DNA of 64,000 nt from Dimargaris cristalligena (GCA_027576995.1 JANBQC010000079.1:1-64000), one strand, 5' to 3'; counted from the stretch's first letter, positions 25,411-36,987 are shown. The notes: generated by a model not told the origin, from the letters alone. Numbers and translations: made by a program.

Positions 25411-26661
25411 TTATTCGTCGTCGTCGTCGTCGTGTCTCCGGCCCTTCCTTCCCCCTCTTCCCCCCCTTCCCTTGTGGTCGTCTTCGTCGTCGTCGCCGTC
25501 ATCATCATCATCACCATTGTCATCACCGTCGTCATCACCATCGTCATCATCATCGTCATCATCGCCGTCGTCGCCGTCTTCGTCTTCGTCCTCATCCTCA
25601 TCTCCATCCTCATCACCTTCGTCGTTATTGTAGCTGGTGGACGCGTCGGTCATTTCAGCACCACCGCTGACGTCGCCATCAGTAGTGGCATTGAGCTCGG
25701 TACTGTCGGTGGATTCTACCAGACTGGCCGGTGGAGGAAGGGCGGACCTAGTGCCACTAGTCGTCGTGATTGTAGTTTTAGCTGAGCCGGCCCCACCATC
25801 GCCAGTATTGTTAGGCAGGGCTGCAATGGTATCGCCAGACTTGATATATTTGCACGACCCGCCCGCAAGTTTGTCCCCTTTTGTAGCCTCGATGATGACG
25901 GGGAAAATATTGCCCTGGCCGCCGGTAACCGTCGCGCCGGTCGTAGTGACCGTCATGGTGATATCCGTACGGGAGGTGTAGTAAGTTACTAAAGGTTCCT
26001 TGTCCTTATCATCGGCAAACTCGGGTAACACGTAGGCCATCTTCTTACCCCCGTGCGTGAACACAAAATGGAAGAGCGCCACGGGAGGCCCCGTAATCGA
26101 CGTGGACGTACCACCCGTAATCTGGGCGCGGAAACAATTCCAATAAAATTCGCGGTGCCCTTCGCGATTCACCCAGGTCCACGATATGATGGCTTTACCC
26201 GCAGGCAACCCGGCCGGAAGTTTCAGGTTCATGTTGTAAAATTCGGCGTCATTAGCGGGCTCGGTGGAAGCATCCGTTAAACAATCCTTATTGAATTCAA
26301 AGGATACGAATGTTTTGCCATCGTTGTACGAAATAGACCATTCGCAGAACCCCCCTTTATGGTTGCCGTGGTTCATGAACTGAATCTTGTTGGTAGAGCC
26401 GGCGGCCCAAGTGGCGGCGACTTCCGTGCCCGGCATGGTACGGCAAACCCCGCCGTTGAGATTAGTCACACCCCCCTTGTCGTCGTACTGGAGGCCCTGG
26501 CCGGTAGGCGCCGCAGCATTATCGTCTTTAGCGCCGAACTTTGGTGCACATTTGGAATTTTCGGACTTCGGAATACAGGGGTCGTAGATGGTAAAGTGGG
26601 CCTGGACTAAGGTGAGTGGAAGGGCCAGAAGGCCGAACATAGTTAGGTAGGCAGCCACCAT
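25411..26661 (-). CDS. Secreted LPMO-like protein with acidic tail
   Basis: Likely secreted copper-dependent lytic polysaccharide monooxygenase or a related chitin-binding protein. Single exon, 416 residues. The signal peptide (1-21, ending LTLVQA) is followed exactly by His22, which would become the mature N-terminal histidine of a copper histidine brace. The second brace histidine is probably His101 in NHGNHKGGFCEWSIS. The motif SWTWVNREGHREFYWNC matches the conserved WxNRxGNREMYMNC block of AA11-like LPMOs and includes the axial aromatic residue. Cysteines near 29, 38, 73 and 106 suggest disulphides. After about residue 285 comes a Ser/Thr linker, then a tail dominated by Asp/Glu/Gly from a GAC/GAT repeat, ending in a small basic patch and HDDDDDE. 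It is a paralogue of the gene at 28960-30060. The LPMO family assignment is by motif only, and activity is unproven. Confidence 0.75.
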   Translation of the reverse strand: MVAAYLTMFGLLALPLTLVQAHFTIYDPCIPKSENSKCAPKFGAKDDNAAAPTGQGLQYDDKGGVTNLNGGVCRTMPGTEVAATWAAGSTNKIQFMNHGNHKGGFCEWSISYNDGKTFVSFEFNKDCLTDASTEPANDAEFYNMNLKLPAGLPAGKAIISWTWVNREGHREFYWNCFRAQITGGTSTSITGPPVALFHFVFTHGGKKMAYVLPEFADDKDKEPLVTYYTSRTDITMTVTTTGATVTGGQGNIFPVIIEATKGDKLAGGSCKYIKSGDTIAALPNNTGDGGAGSAKTTITTTSGTRSALPPPASLVESTDSTELNATTDGDVSGGAEMTDASTSYNNDEGDEDGDEDEDEDEDGDDGDDDDDDDDGDDDGDDNGDDDDDGDDDEDDHKGRGGRGGRKGRRHDDDDDE

Positions 26662-28959
26662 GGTGGGTGTAATAATGGTGCGCTGGGCGGAGAGAAGTTA
26701 AATAGGTAAATGTAGGTAACGGCAAAACAGTCAAGCCACGCCGTTGAATAGATGGAACCGAATTAAGCAAAAGAGGAGTAGATTAATCGTATATATCAAA
26801 ATTTTCTCGAAACATCAGCTGGTAGGAACAGGAAACGCAGAAATCCGTTCTTATAAAAAGCAAGCTACAAGTCGGTATTATACAAAACAGGACAAACACA
26901 GAGATGTGTGATGTAGAATTCAGCAGCTGATATAGAGAAAATCAAGAAAGGAGTTGGTTGGGAAACTGGCTTAATGAATGCTAGTTTGAGGGCGGGATGG
27001 CCCGTATTTAAGTTCGGCGAGGCGAAGGTGGGATACCTTCGGGCACTGTTTTACATTCGGCCTTAAGTACTTCGGATAAGTGGTGGTTGCAACTCTTTGA
27101 TGGAATTCATCCCCCTTCGAGTATCGCCAGCCGCCCCGACGCAGCGAAGAGGGGGAGGTAGATCCCATGGATGCGACTGTCGCCTGCGCAACAGCTACCC
27201 CCTTGTATATTGCTTCAGGCCAATTATCGGCGTAACTAACGATGTCCCGATCGGACTGGGTCACCCAGATGATCTTGGCCATTGTCAATTTCGACAGAGG
27301 GGCCTAAGCGTTCCAGACGAGAGCCATTGGGGGAAAAGGGAGCAACCCGTGCGGCTTTGGCGGGCCTCTTCTCACCTGCATTCGGCCATTTTATGCACCG
27401 GCAAAAGGGTCAAACTGTGCGAGTCTCCAGTCCATCCGGTATAGAGCCGAACATTTCATTATTTTACAAACTCAATCTTACTAAGAGTGTCCATGCTTTA
27501 TAACGAAATCTGCAGTAAAAAGGCTGTATTTTTATTTATATATTCTTCATCTCGATGCTTTTTTAAATTAAATTAACTATATACATGGGGTCGAAATCGG
27601 TTACCCGCGCAGTAGCTAGGTCCTTCCGCTCTACCGGCGGTGGTGGAGGGTGAGGGATACCCCCCTCCTCCTCCCTCCCTCCCTGACCAACCCACACCCT
27701 TTATTCCCGATCCATCTCCTTGGTTCTTCAACCCATCTGATTGTGAAGGCGAATAGTAAGGGATTGGACAAAGGCGGGTAAATCCCGAGACCTTCGGCTG
27801 TCCTATTACTATTCCACCGCCTTCTCCAACTGCTATACCACCCCTGCTTTATATTGCCCATGGGTTTTCAATATAAAAAATGTCGCATACTAATTAGGCA
27901 GGGTACCGCTATTAGATGAGGGGAGGGGGTGTATGGTTACCGAAAGTGTATGGGCCGGAGTATCTGTTTTCTTGGAAATCATAATCGGTCGGCCATTTAC
28001 CCTCGTGGGATGGCCTACCCGCCTAGATATCCCCTCACTGGTTTGGGGGTTACTCCCGCTTATTTCTTACCAACCCTCCCCGCCGTTGGCCTCAGCGTCA
28101 CCGTGCGGGGCCCGAGTTGGATCGGAGTCTACCTCTTTGGTCCATTACCCTCCCCCCCCGTTCGTTAGGATCAGCTTGCCGCCTCTACATCCTCCTTCCT
28201 ACCAAAGCCTACTCCATGACATGGTGGTGTGCCGATTGATCCCTGGCTATACACCGCCTCATCCCGTCGTATCCCAAGGCAAGACATGTGCCCCGTGATA
28301 AAAGAACATTAACCGTCTCTAAATTTACATTACCGGCAGATTTAATGGTAAAATAAACGAGTGATATCTTGGCCATACTGTAACCATTTACGGCTCAATG
28401 AGCAGGCTGGTAATTAATAGGTGGGCCAAAAGAGCGAGAGAGATATTTGAAATACAGGTGAATACACACTGTCTACTTTCTACATAGGGCTAAAGCACCG
28501 CACCGTAGGAGCCACGCGAATACCCGATAGAATGCCGGTATGGACCGGTTCCTGGTATTGGGCAAGTAAATGAAAAAAATCATATTGTCCAAAATTTATC
28601 CAAGTGATGTTCAACTTCAAATAATCCAGCACATAAATGGAGGGTCAAGACCATTTGGATTTGGCATAAAAAACGGGTATTTTTATTGGCGTATGCCGAG
28701 TTCCGTGGGGAACAATACCGATATCCGCTAGACTGACCAGCAGTCTAACACATAAATCGGAGGATATTGCACAGATAACGACAGTGGAGGCGAGAGTGGT
28801 GGGGAGAAGAATGCCAATGTATCCTTACATATTATACTGGGCGAGTGAACAGATATAGGTCGAGGAATATAAATCATAGGGAGGGGAAATGGAGAGTCCA
28901 TTCGGCGAAATTGTCCTTTTAATTACAGCGGGTCGGATAGTCGCGATCATCGGTGCTAG
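26662..28959. other. Spacer between LPMO-like paralogues
   Basis: About 2.3 kb separating the two paralogues. It contains the promoter side of the first gene (near 26.7 kb), one candidate small ORF listed separately (26971-27282), and otherwise overlapping chance ORFs such as 27933-28298. I saw no transposon ends or recognisable second copy of flanking sequence that would explain the duplication. Confidence 0.45.
26971..27282 (-). CDS. Hypothetical 103-residue protein
   Basis: Intronless ORF starting MAKIIWVTQSDRDIV in a good context (ACAATGG). The composition is protein-like and mixed, with a basic C-terminal half (YPKYLRPNVKQCPKVSHLRL) and no signal peptide or membrane helix. I do not recognise a family. 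It sits between two secreted LPMO-like genes on the same strand. It could be a genuine lineage-specific gene, one exon of a longer gene, or chance. Confidence 0.33.
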   Translation of the reverse strand: MAKIIWVTQSDRDIVSYADNWPEAIYKGVAVAQATVASMGSTSPSSLRRGGWRYSKGDEFHQRVATTTYPKYLRPNVKQCPKVSHLRLAELKYGPSRPQTSIH

Positions 28960-30060
28960 CTACATGGGCCTGCTCCTATTTCTGACCTTAGTTCTGGTCT
29001 TGTTCTTGCGGTGCTTCTTATTCTTCCTCTTTCTCTTCTTGTCCTTACTCTTTTTCCTATTTTTCTTGTTATCCTTGTCCCTATTCTCGTTTTTATCGTC
29101 GCCTTTAGGTTGGTCCTTCTGGTCGTCGTCCCTAGACAGGTCCTTGGTACCTTCCTTGGCCGGGGGTAGTACGACGGGTAGGGGTATAATGGCGGGAAGG
29201 GCAGCTACGGTGGCGGCCGCGGCAATTTTAGCGACACTTTCGACGCCGTTGTTGGTCAAAGCCACCGGCATCTTATCGGGAATGTACAGACAGTCCTCGT
29301 ACTTTACCTTGAGTCCCTTGGCCCCTTCCAGTTTCAGCGGGAAAATACTCCCTTCCCCACCGGTCACCGTCGTAGCCGATACTTCGATATCGGGGCGGTT
29401 GGTGTACAACTCCGTGTATTCCTTCTTATTCCTGAATTCGGGCAGTACGTAGGCCATGGCTTTGCCGTTGTGGACAAAGGCAAAATTAAAAATTGCCAGC
29501 GGTTTGCCCACGAACGACGTGGCCGTACTGCCCGTGATTTGCGCTCGGAAACAGCTCCAGTAGAACTCGCGGAATCCCTCCCGATTGACCCAAGTCCACG
29601 AAATAATCGCATTGCCATTGGGCAACCCCGCGGGCAACGTCAACTTCTCCGAGTATTTTTCGATGTCCTTGGCGTCTTTGAGACAGTTCAGGTCGGTGTT
29701 GAAAACGACAAATGTGACCCCTTCATTGTACGATACGGCCCACTCGCAAAAGCCGCCCTTATGGCTGCCGTGGTTGGCAAATGTGATGGTGTTGGTGCTG
29801 CCAGCGGCCCAAGTAACGGCGGTTTTTTCGTTCGGCATGGTACGGCAAACCCCGCCGTTGAGATTCTCCACACCATTCTTGTCGTCGTACTGGTGGGCCT
29901 GGCCAGTGGGTGACGCAATATCGTAGTCGACCTTACCGAAACCTTTGCATTTGTCGTTTCTGGTGTCCATAATACAAGGGTCATAGATGGCCATGTGGGC
30001 TTGCGCCAGGGCAAAGAGACAGGCCCCAAGGCCGACGACCAAAATGAGTCGAGCCACCAT
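28960..30060 (-). CDS. Secreted LPMO-like protein with basic tail
   Basis: Paralogue of the gene at 25411-26661, single exon, 366 residues. The signal peptide (1-21, ending FALAQA) is again followed by His22 at the predicted mature N-terminus, then MAIYDPCIM. Shared blocks are NLNGGVCRTMP, TWAAGSTN, NHGSHKGGFCEWAVSYN and SWTWVNREGFREFYWSCFRAQITG, so both putative copper histidines and the Tyr/Phe site are kept. The core ends near residue 270. The tail then becomes strongly Lys/Arg-rich (KKNRKKSKDKKRKRKNKK, ending NRSRPM), the reverse charge of its neighbour. The same core with contrasting tails suggests different electrostatic targeting in the wall or matrix; that is inference. Catalysis is not proven by sequence alone. 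Confidence 0.75.
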   Translation of the reverse strand: MVARLILVVGLGACLFALAQAHMAIYDPCIMDTRNDKCKGFGKVDYDIASPTGQAHQYDDKNGVENLNGGVCRTMPNEKTAVTWAAGSTNTITFANHGSHKGGFCEWAVSYNEGVTFVVFNTDLNCLKDAKDIEKYSEKLTLPAGLPNGNAIISWTWVNREGFREFYWSCFRAQITGSTATSFVGKPLAIFNFAFVHNGKAMAYVLPEFRNKKEYTELYTNRPDIEVSATTVTGGEGSIFPLKLEGAKGLKVKYEDCLYIPDKMPVALTNNGVESVAKIAAAATVAALPAIIPLPVVLPPAKEGTKDLSRDDDQKDQPKGDDKNENRDKDNKKNRKKSKDKKRKRKNKKHRKNKTRTKVRNRSRPM

Positions 30061-32412
30061 TATGAGAGGTTGGTATTACTTGAAAACTGCCTGATGGGTA
30101 AAGCAATGGCATAAGTGTCAATAGATACAGTGAGTGCAGTTACGGGAAACAAACAGGCTAACAAATGTGGCAATGTACAGTCAATAAATAAAAAACGAAT
30201 CCTTCATAATTCTCAACTGGGTGTATTTTAGCTAAAATAATTATATGGGAGGGGGGTGGCAGGTCAATTCACAGGCATGCAACTAATAGTGATATCCACG
30301 AGGTATACCCAGATGAAATAAACAAGATATCAGTTGGGTGGAGTGGATAACCTAAACTGTGACTGTCGAATGGCTGTGAATTAAATGTATGAAAAGCAGG
30401 GAGTCGGTGAGAAGCTATTCCCAGATGAGGAAGAGGTATGAAGTGATGCATTTTACGATAGTGTCCAAAGACACCATTTATATATCCAATGGATTAGTAG
30501 GGTGGATCATGTATAGAGATTCGATACAGTATGCCAAGGCAAGAATTTCGAGGAGTCTTCAATGTAAACGTAGGCTAGGGGATGTAGACTATACCCGACA
30601 AGACCCGCCTACCTCTGTGCCTTTAGCACCCCAATATTGGCTAACGCTCGAAAAGATCCCCGACCTCTAGGATAGTGGTGCCAAGTCTACTCTCGTTCGT
30701 GTACAATTGTCTTTGTGTTTGCACCGGAGAGCATACGGGGCTCGCTAACCCTATCGCCAACCTTTACCACCATTTCTTTGATATCAAATTTTCCGTTTGT
30801 CCCCTCGTCATTTCAATAATGGACTGGGTATGTTCCATCGAACATCGATGTTTCCAAGCTATTTTCCATAATGGCATCCTCGAGACTCACGATTGGGCAC
30901 CGGTCATTTAGTCGATCCCTTGGCTCGGGATATGTGAGCAGGAGACTAACAGAGAGAGGGATAGAGAGGAGAGAAAAATCTGCGACTGGCAGGAAAGTCA
31001 TTTCCCAAAAAGGTTGGTCGGATATTTATGACCCCCTTGAAATGAGGGGGTTTTACGAAGCGTCCCCCTTCAAACAAAAAAAAAAGACGCAAAGAGATCT
31101 CCATTGCAGTTTTGGCCTACAACCGACTAGTATTACCCATTGGCATACCCGCCATTATAATTTACTTTCCTTGATTGAAAAGTGGCTAGGTGAGAAATGC
31201 CAATTTCTTTCCAAGAAGCTATCCCTATAAAAGAGAGTCGAAAAGGTGGGCAATGTAACCCGTAGAAGCCAAGGTCCCGGCGGGAAAGGTGCGAAATTCG
31301 AGCTTCGGAAGAACGGTATAGATTGCGATATTTATTTAATAAGGGCCTGACCCTAATACCCGTCGTCGTTTATTCGGGTTACCGCCTGGGGTGTGGTTTA
31401 ATTAAGCGACTGCCGAGGTTGAGTGATAAATCTACTGAGCAGGTGAGACTATTGGGGAATAGAGTGATGCGGAAATGGGAAAGGACCATAGTTGTCGAGG
31501 CGGAATAGAAAGCCAAAATCATGTACAGTATAAAAGACCACTATAGAGGTCCACAGGTCGGCAGGGCCGTTGGCAAAATTCCAGCTAGGCCAACATTCCC
31601 TCACCTATCCGCCTCTTTAATTTCCGCAAGTGCGCCCGTCTGCACAAACGCAATCGGTGTAGGGACCTGCAAATTAATATGGGTATGTCCCCATATTTTC
31701 ATCGACGATCCTGGGCTCTCTTGCTGAAATTGCATGCTGAGAGAGGTGGCTGTTTGAATGATAGTGACCCTGGTGACCTCAAGGAGTGAAGTCGCTGACC
31801 ACTATCTATCCCCAAAAATGCCCGTGACAGTTGACTATAGCATCGCTAGATCCAATATTACCCTGAAGAGCTTGGGCCATTATCCTAAAATCTGACCGAT
31901 ACTGGCAAACTAATTTTGATAAAAAGTAAGGGCTAATTGCCACTGTTTTTATACTCGCCAAGCTACAGTGGGACAGCTCTTATAGAATTGGTAGTTTTAA
32001 AGTTGGCCATCGACTTTTTTTCTACTCCAACGGCCCTTTAAGTATGCGTACCTATTTGCGCTTTCGGGATATTCCAGAGTAAAGTTCATGCCCTCATTTT
32101 GGTAGAAATTACTACTCTTCCTACTTTTGGTATCGACGAATAAATTAAAGCTTTCCTAAAAAATATTGGTTTACAAAATGGACCAAAAAAGTTACATTGG
32201 AGTTGTCTCAAAGTTTATTCTTACAAAGTATATGGCAGAGAATGTTGGATTATATCTTATATTTGGGCGTTCTTCGTGGTTAGCTAAGGCAGCCATTTAA
32301 ATCCGGGGTCATTAAGAATCCCTTAGGTGGGATGTTCAATACCATTTGGTTACTGTAACCACCTCTGGCTGGTTTGTTGCCATGAACAACCCGGGCGGTA
32401 GAATCTTCCTGA
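30061..32412. other. Intergenic region, no supportable gene
   Basis: About 2.35 kb. It includes the upstream region of the basic-tailed LPMO-like gene and the 3' flank of ClpP. Only short chance ORFs are present. A small hairpin (CCCCCT/AGGGGG) lies near 31032-31051. The last 450 bases are AT-rich. Nothing further recognised. Confidence 0.45.
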
Positions 32413-33350
32413 TTAGGCCGGTCGCTTCTCCATAACTTCATCAATTAGGCCCAGTTTAAGTGCTTCGGCGGGTGTGAGGAAATAGTCCCGCTCCATCATT
32501 TTCTCTGAAATGGGGGGATAGGATGGACAGGTGGGGGTGGTTCGTCAGAGTATATAAAATGACACGTGTTAGAAGAAGGCCAGGCAAAATATTCAAGAGA
32601 TATCCGTCGGTAATGGGCAACCTTTAATTTTCCAGAAGTGGGAAATAATAAAAGATATCTATTAATGATCTTCTAAACTAAACACTTGTATTTACCTATG
32701 GTGCCCAGCTCCTGGTTAGTGTGCTTCTGGTAGATACGGTTCAATCGATCACGGGTCTTAAGAATCTCCCGAGCGTGGATGGCAATATCACTAGCCTGGC
32801 CTGAGGCGCCACCACTGGGCTGATGGATCATAATGCTCGCATTGGGCAGCGCAAAGCGTTGGCCCGGGGCCCCAGCGGCCAGAAGCAGGGAGCCCATCGA
32901 ACAGGCCTGACCCTGGCAGAGCGTCGACACGGGGGACTGGATGTACTGCATCGTATCATAAATAGCCAATCCGGCTGTCACACTACCCCCGGGACTGTTG
33001 ATGTATAGACTAATGGGCTTTTCGGGACTTTCGGCCTCCAAGAAAAGCAGCTGAGCAACAATGACGGAGGCCATGCTATCGTTCACTTGTCCATTGAGAC
33101 AAATAATACGCTCCCGCAACAAACGTGAAAAGATATCGTAGGAGCGTTCCCCGCCCGAGGTTCGTTCAACTACATAGGGGATGAGGGACTGCCCCCGCAT
33201 GTCGAGGTACCTCCATGGGGTGTTCGTTGAAAATGGCCGGGGCTGGAAGGTCGGGCGAACCGTCCCTGCCGCCTTGGTCGGGACCAGATGGGGGCGGGTT
33301 GAGAGGCCAAGGAGCCGGCATCCGAGCTGTCGGGGTAAGGCGGTGAGCAT
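32413..33350 (-). CDS. CLPP: ClpP protease subunit, mitochondrial
   Basis: Serine-protease subunit that forms the tetradecameric chamber working with ClpX in the mitochondrial matrix. Two exons on the minus strand: 33350-32696 and 32504-32413, giving 248 residues. The first about 45 residues are Arg/Ser/Thr-rich without acids (ending near [13 protein letters not shown]), as in a matrix presequence. The catalytic triad is complete: Ser151 in GQACSMGS, His176 in IMIHQPSGG and Asp225 in MMERDYFL. The Asp is encoded only in exon 2, so the splice GTIEKMMERD is needed for activity. [20 protein letters not shown] is the typical oxyanion and handle region. Its start faces SSL1, 660 bp away. ClpP is patchily retained in fungi and is missing from budding yeast, so its presence is informative about lineage. 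Confidence 0.95.
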
Positions 33351-34010
33351 GGTTAGCGCGGGTTGGGTTAAAGGGGAGATGTTAAAGTGTCCGGGAGTGG
33401 AAGGAAAGAGTCGGAGCTATCCCTTTATGAAAAAAGCAGGCAGTTATATATAATATGAAAGTCGGAAGTAATGGAGTGAAGGGAGGGTGGAGGGATTACA
33501 TGGGTAAAAGCAATGGGCCAGGCGTTGCTCAAGATGGGACTGCCAATATACTCCTACTTCACACCCCCTTCTCCGACTTTGTTGAGGGCACTCTTCCAAT
33601 GGGCTACTTAAAGATAAAGAACCGTTCCTACGTTAAACCCTGGATAACCTGCCTCAATGTCTGTGAGGCCTTCCGAATACCGCATGGGTGCTTACTGAAT
33701 TGTTCACCTTCCAAATTCGATTTTAACCGTTTGTAGAAACCTTCACTGTTTTGACGAAATCAATTTATTATTTCCATACCACTTCTCCATTAAGTTTTCC
33801 ACCCGTAGACTGTATTCGCATTAACTGATTCATCCTGTAAAATAGTTTATTTTCAACCCTGCCTTTTAGTAGAACAATGTTAAGCTGCTCGCATTCACAC
33901 CAGTAGTTACCAAATCTATACAACCAGCCTTATTATTTCTCCATTCACCCCAACCGGACCCCTCTAACCGATTCCCAGTCGATTGGGATAGCCATTTTCA
34001 ACGTTCCAGC
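33351..34010. promoter_or_regulatory. Divergent promoter region, ClpP / SSL1
   Basis: 660 bp between two head-to-head start codons, expected to carry both promoters. It is AT-rich and pyrimidine-rich toward SSL1 (CCATTCACCCC...). No discrete binding site could be identified by eye. Confidence 0.4.
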
Positions 34011-35662
34011 ATGAGTAAAGCCCCCGGCAATGCCAAACCACCCCAGCCCACGGAAGAGTTTATTGACATCGATGATACAGGCGAGGGCGAGCCCGAAGTG
34101 GGCGGCATCGCAGGGTCCGCGGGCGGGGGGTACGCCTGGGAGGAGGAGTACAAGCGGAGTTGGGATGGCATCCGCGAGGATGAGGGCGGCAGCCTCACCA
34201 GCATGGTCGCCAATCTCCAGCAACAAAAAAAACGCCGCCGCCGCCTGCGGGACACGGCCTCGGTCCAACGGGGTATTATCCGTCACGTCATTATCATTCT
34301 CGACATGTCGTCGGCCATGCTCGATAAAGACCTGCGCCCCAGCCGGTTGGAGCTAGTCCTGTCGAACCTGGAGGCCTACATCGCCGAGTACTTCGATCAG
34401 AACCCCCTCAGTCAACTCGGGATTATTGTGACGCGTGACGGGAAGGCCGAGAAAATCACGGAGTTGGGCGGTAATCCGATGGATCATATTAGGGCCCTGA
34501 AGAATAAACGGCATACGAATGCCCGCGGGGAACCGTCCCTGCAGAACGCCCTCGAGATTGCCATGAACACCCTGGGCCATGCCCCCGCCCACGGCACCCG
34601 CGAAATCCAACTCGTGTTCGGATCCCTCACGTCCTGCGACCCCGGCAATATTCAGTTGACCATTAAGGCGGCGGTGACGAAACATATGCGCTGTTCCATG
34701 GTGCATCTGGCCGCGGAGGTGCGCGTGTTCCGGGAGCTGTGCACCACCACGGGAGGTACATTTAACGTGGTCATGAACGAGGCCCACTTTAAGGACCTCC
34801 TGTTTGAATCTATTCCGCCCCCGCCATTGCATAGTGGGCGAACTAAGGCATCCGATTTGATTCAAATGGGATTCCCGAAGAAAATCGTGGATCGTATCCC
34901 CACAATTTGTGTCTGGTAAGTCGTGGAATTATACTATATGCATCAAACATAGCTATACATTATTTGGTTAAACGAGTAGGACAATTATAAAAATATTTAT
35001 TACCGCTTGTGTTCAAGTGGCCTAGGTTTCTTCCTTAGAATGATGGGTCGAACTTCTAACTAGGAATTATTGTCCACTCTCCTACATATGTCGCCCTTAT
35101 ATTCGACACCACCTCTTTGTAATGCAGCCATAACAAGCCCGTAGTGGGAGGTTATGTTTGCCCTCGCTGCAAGTGCAAAGTCTGTGAGCTTCCCACCGAT
35201 TGCCCGATATGCAACCTTACCCTAGTTTCCAGTCCCCATTTGGCCCGGTCCTACCACCATATTTTCCCCGTTCCCAACTTTAAGGAATTGGAATCAACTC
35301 CGTAAGTAGTACTTTAGTTTCGGTCTTATGATTTCGAGTCTTCGTTTTTTTATTCTGGAGTGTCTAATCCTGTATCTAAATAGCCTTGGCTGAGACATGC
35401 CTTTCACCATGATATATCTGGACTAACCCCAAAATCATACACCATACCACTTGGCCTTTGGCTTTTTTTTTTGCACCACAGTCCTCGTTCCTCCTACAGC
35501 TGTTTCGCGTGTCTACGATCATTCCCCCACCCCAACACTCTAATTGACAATAGCACAGGACGGTACGCCTGTCCAAAATGCAGTCACCAGTTTTGCATTG
35601 ACTGTGATTTATTTATCCATGAAATCCTTCGCAACTGCCCTGGCTGTTCAGCACTTATATGA
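34011..35662 (+). CDS. SSL1: TFIIH subunit SSL1 / p44
   Basis: Core TFIIH subunit that stimulates the XPD helicase in nucleotide excision repair and transcription initiation. Three exons: 34011-34915, 35128-35301 and 35482-35662, giving 419 residues. The vWA (Ssl1-like) domain begins about residue 85: [26 protein letters not shown] with the degenerate MIDAS DMSSAM, then [17 protein letters not shown] short Zn-ribbon follows in exon 2 ([18 protein letters not shown]). The C-terminal C4/RING-like zinc domain is in exon 3 ([10 protein letters not shown]...[15 protein letters not shown]...NCPGCSALI), with all metal ligands visible. Length and domain order match SSL1/p44. The N-terminal about 50 residues are acidic and Gly-rich. 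Confidence 0.97.
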
Positions 35663-35975
35663 GGGATCTCTATTATAATGTTTCTTATTAGGGGGCCTTA
35701 GTGGTGGGCACCACTCTCCGGTATATTAATATACATTATTTATATATATATATTTGAAAAAGAACGGCTCTCAAGCTAGAGATAAGCCTTTGTCCAATTT
35801 CTTAAAAGTCTTCTTCAAAGGGCGATTACTAATCACCCCTCTACTTAATAGTGATGTCTTCTTGGACCGATTCTTGGCTGTCTCTAATGGAATTAAATGC
35901 CTCTGGATAGATTGTGATAGGGTGTTAATCAATTGATACAACCTTATAGTAATATTCTCAAGAACCATGCCCGCT

Positions 35976-36604
35976 ATGTTGAGGGTTTGTGGTACACTCG
36001 AAGACGATGGTCTTTCCCGCTATGGTGATAACAGTCAGTTGAAGGACATACCCTTTCATTTGTCAGAACTCCGTCGGATGTACCACCCTATACATAGAGA
36101 AACGAGGGTATAGTAGACTGGAGAAGGAAATGAGTTGAAAAGGCGGGAAACCCAATTTACCCTTGCTTTCAACAAAATAGCACACCTCCTGTTGGCGTAT
36201 ACAGGCACCTGTCTTTGTGAGCTATTTGAGCATGACGCCCTAGCTCCACCCGCTTGTAACAATTATCAGATGTGAATTGGTGGTTAAGTAATGGAATGCC
36301 TCGACTCTTTAGCGTGACTCTGTCAAGTTTGACTATGCAGTTCAGCCATGTACCCTCGGTCTTCGTGATTATCGACTGTTAGTGACCGAATATTGTCGTA
36401 CCTATAGCATGGCCGACTGGGCCATATTGGCCCTGCCTATTGTCGAGGAAAATTCCTCTGATTTTTTAGGTGTTGATATCGACCAATCCCTTTCTTTGCC
36501 TTCGTGTAGCGTGGAAGTGTAGGGCAACTGGTGACTACAATGGGGCCAGTGCTCTTGTTTCATCGGTTAATGACGCGAAGCATTCCGGAGCCGACGACTC
36601 GTAG
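35976..36604 (+). pseudogene. Possible decayed gene or unassembled exons
   Basis: Three consecutive blocks read as plausible protein in changing frames. Block one (35976-36275) begins MLRVCGTLEDDGLSRYG and continues past two adjacent TAG codons into RRETQFTLAFNKIAHLLLAY. Block two (36313-36522) contains LRDYRLLVTEYCRTYSMADW. Block three (36521-36604) overlaps the stop of block two. I found no GT-AG pair that clearly joins them. No family is recognised. Chance is possible, since each block is under 100 codons. Confidence 0.25.
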
Positions 36605-36987
36605 ACGTCTCAGTACGGGTGGCGGTGGGTTAAACGATTAACCGTAACTATTTTCGACGCTACAGGTGACGTGTGCGAACGTATAGGAATAAAGGAGGGA
36701 GGTAGAGGTGGTTGGGAAGTAATTTTGTTTTGCCCTATCAATTCTGCATCGTATATTTCTATGCATGTAGCTCCGGCACATGCGAATTTTTCGACCCAGA
36801 TGGCCAGGACTGCCTAGTTCTTCAATGCAGTAGTTGAATACAAGTGAAAATGTACATATCCGTTGGATTCAAGGGAGGGGAGCAATTGCCTGCCCATTTC
36901 CCTGGCTCGAGAGGGTCACTGTTTGACAGCTGGACAAATACGTGTGGATAGAGTTCTCATGAGCCATTTCCGAACCTGGCCTGGAAA

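Noticed and set aside
25432..25785. Plus-strand ORF rich in Val/Ile that resembles a membrane protein
   Set aside because: It is the antisense of the GAC/GAT Asp-Glu tail of the LPMO-like gene; repeats of GTC/ATC translate as Val/Ile in this frame.
27933..28298. 121-codon plus ORF
   Set aside because: Overlaps another open plus frame, has no domain or protein-like pattern, and is Pro/Ser-rich by base composition.
28889..29452. Plus-strand Leu/Phe-rich ORF resembling a multi-pass membrane protein
   Set aside because: Antisense of the Lys/Arg-rich tail (AAG/AGG repeats read as CTT/CCT), and the other strand has a signal peptide and conserved blocks.
31032..31051. CCCCCT/AGGGGG hairpin followed by T-run resembling a bacterial terminator
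   Set aside because: The window is eukaryotic, no gene ends nearby, and a 6-bp stem is common by chance.
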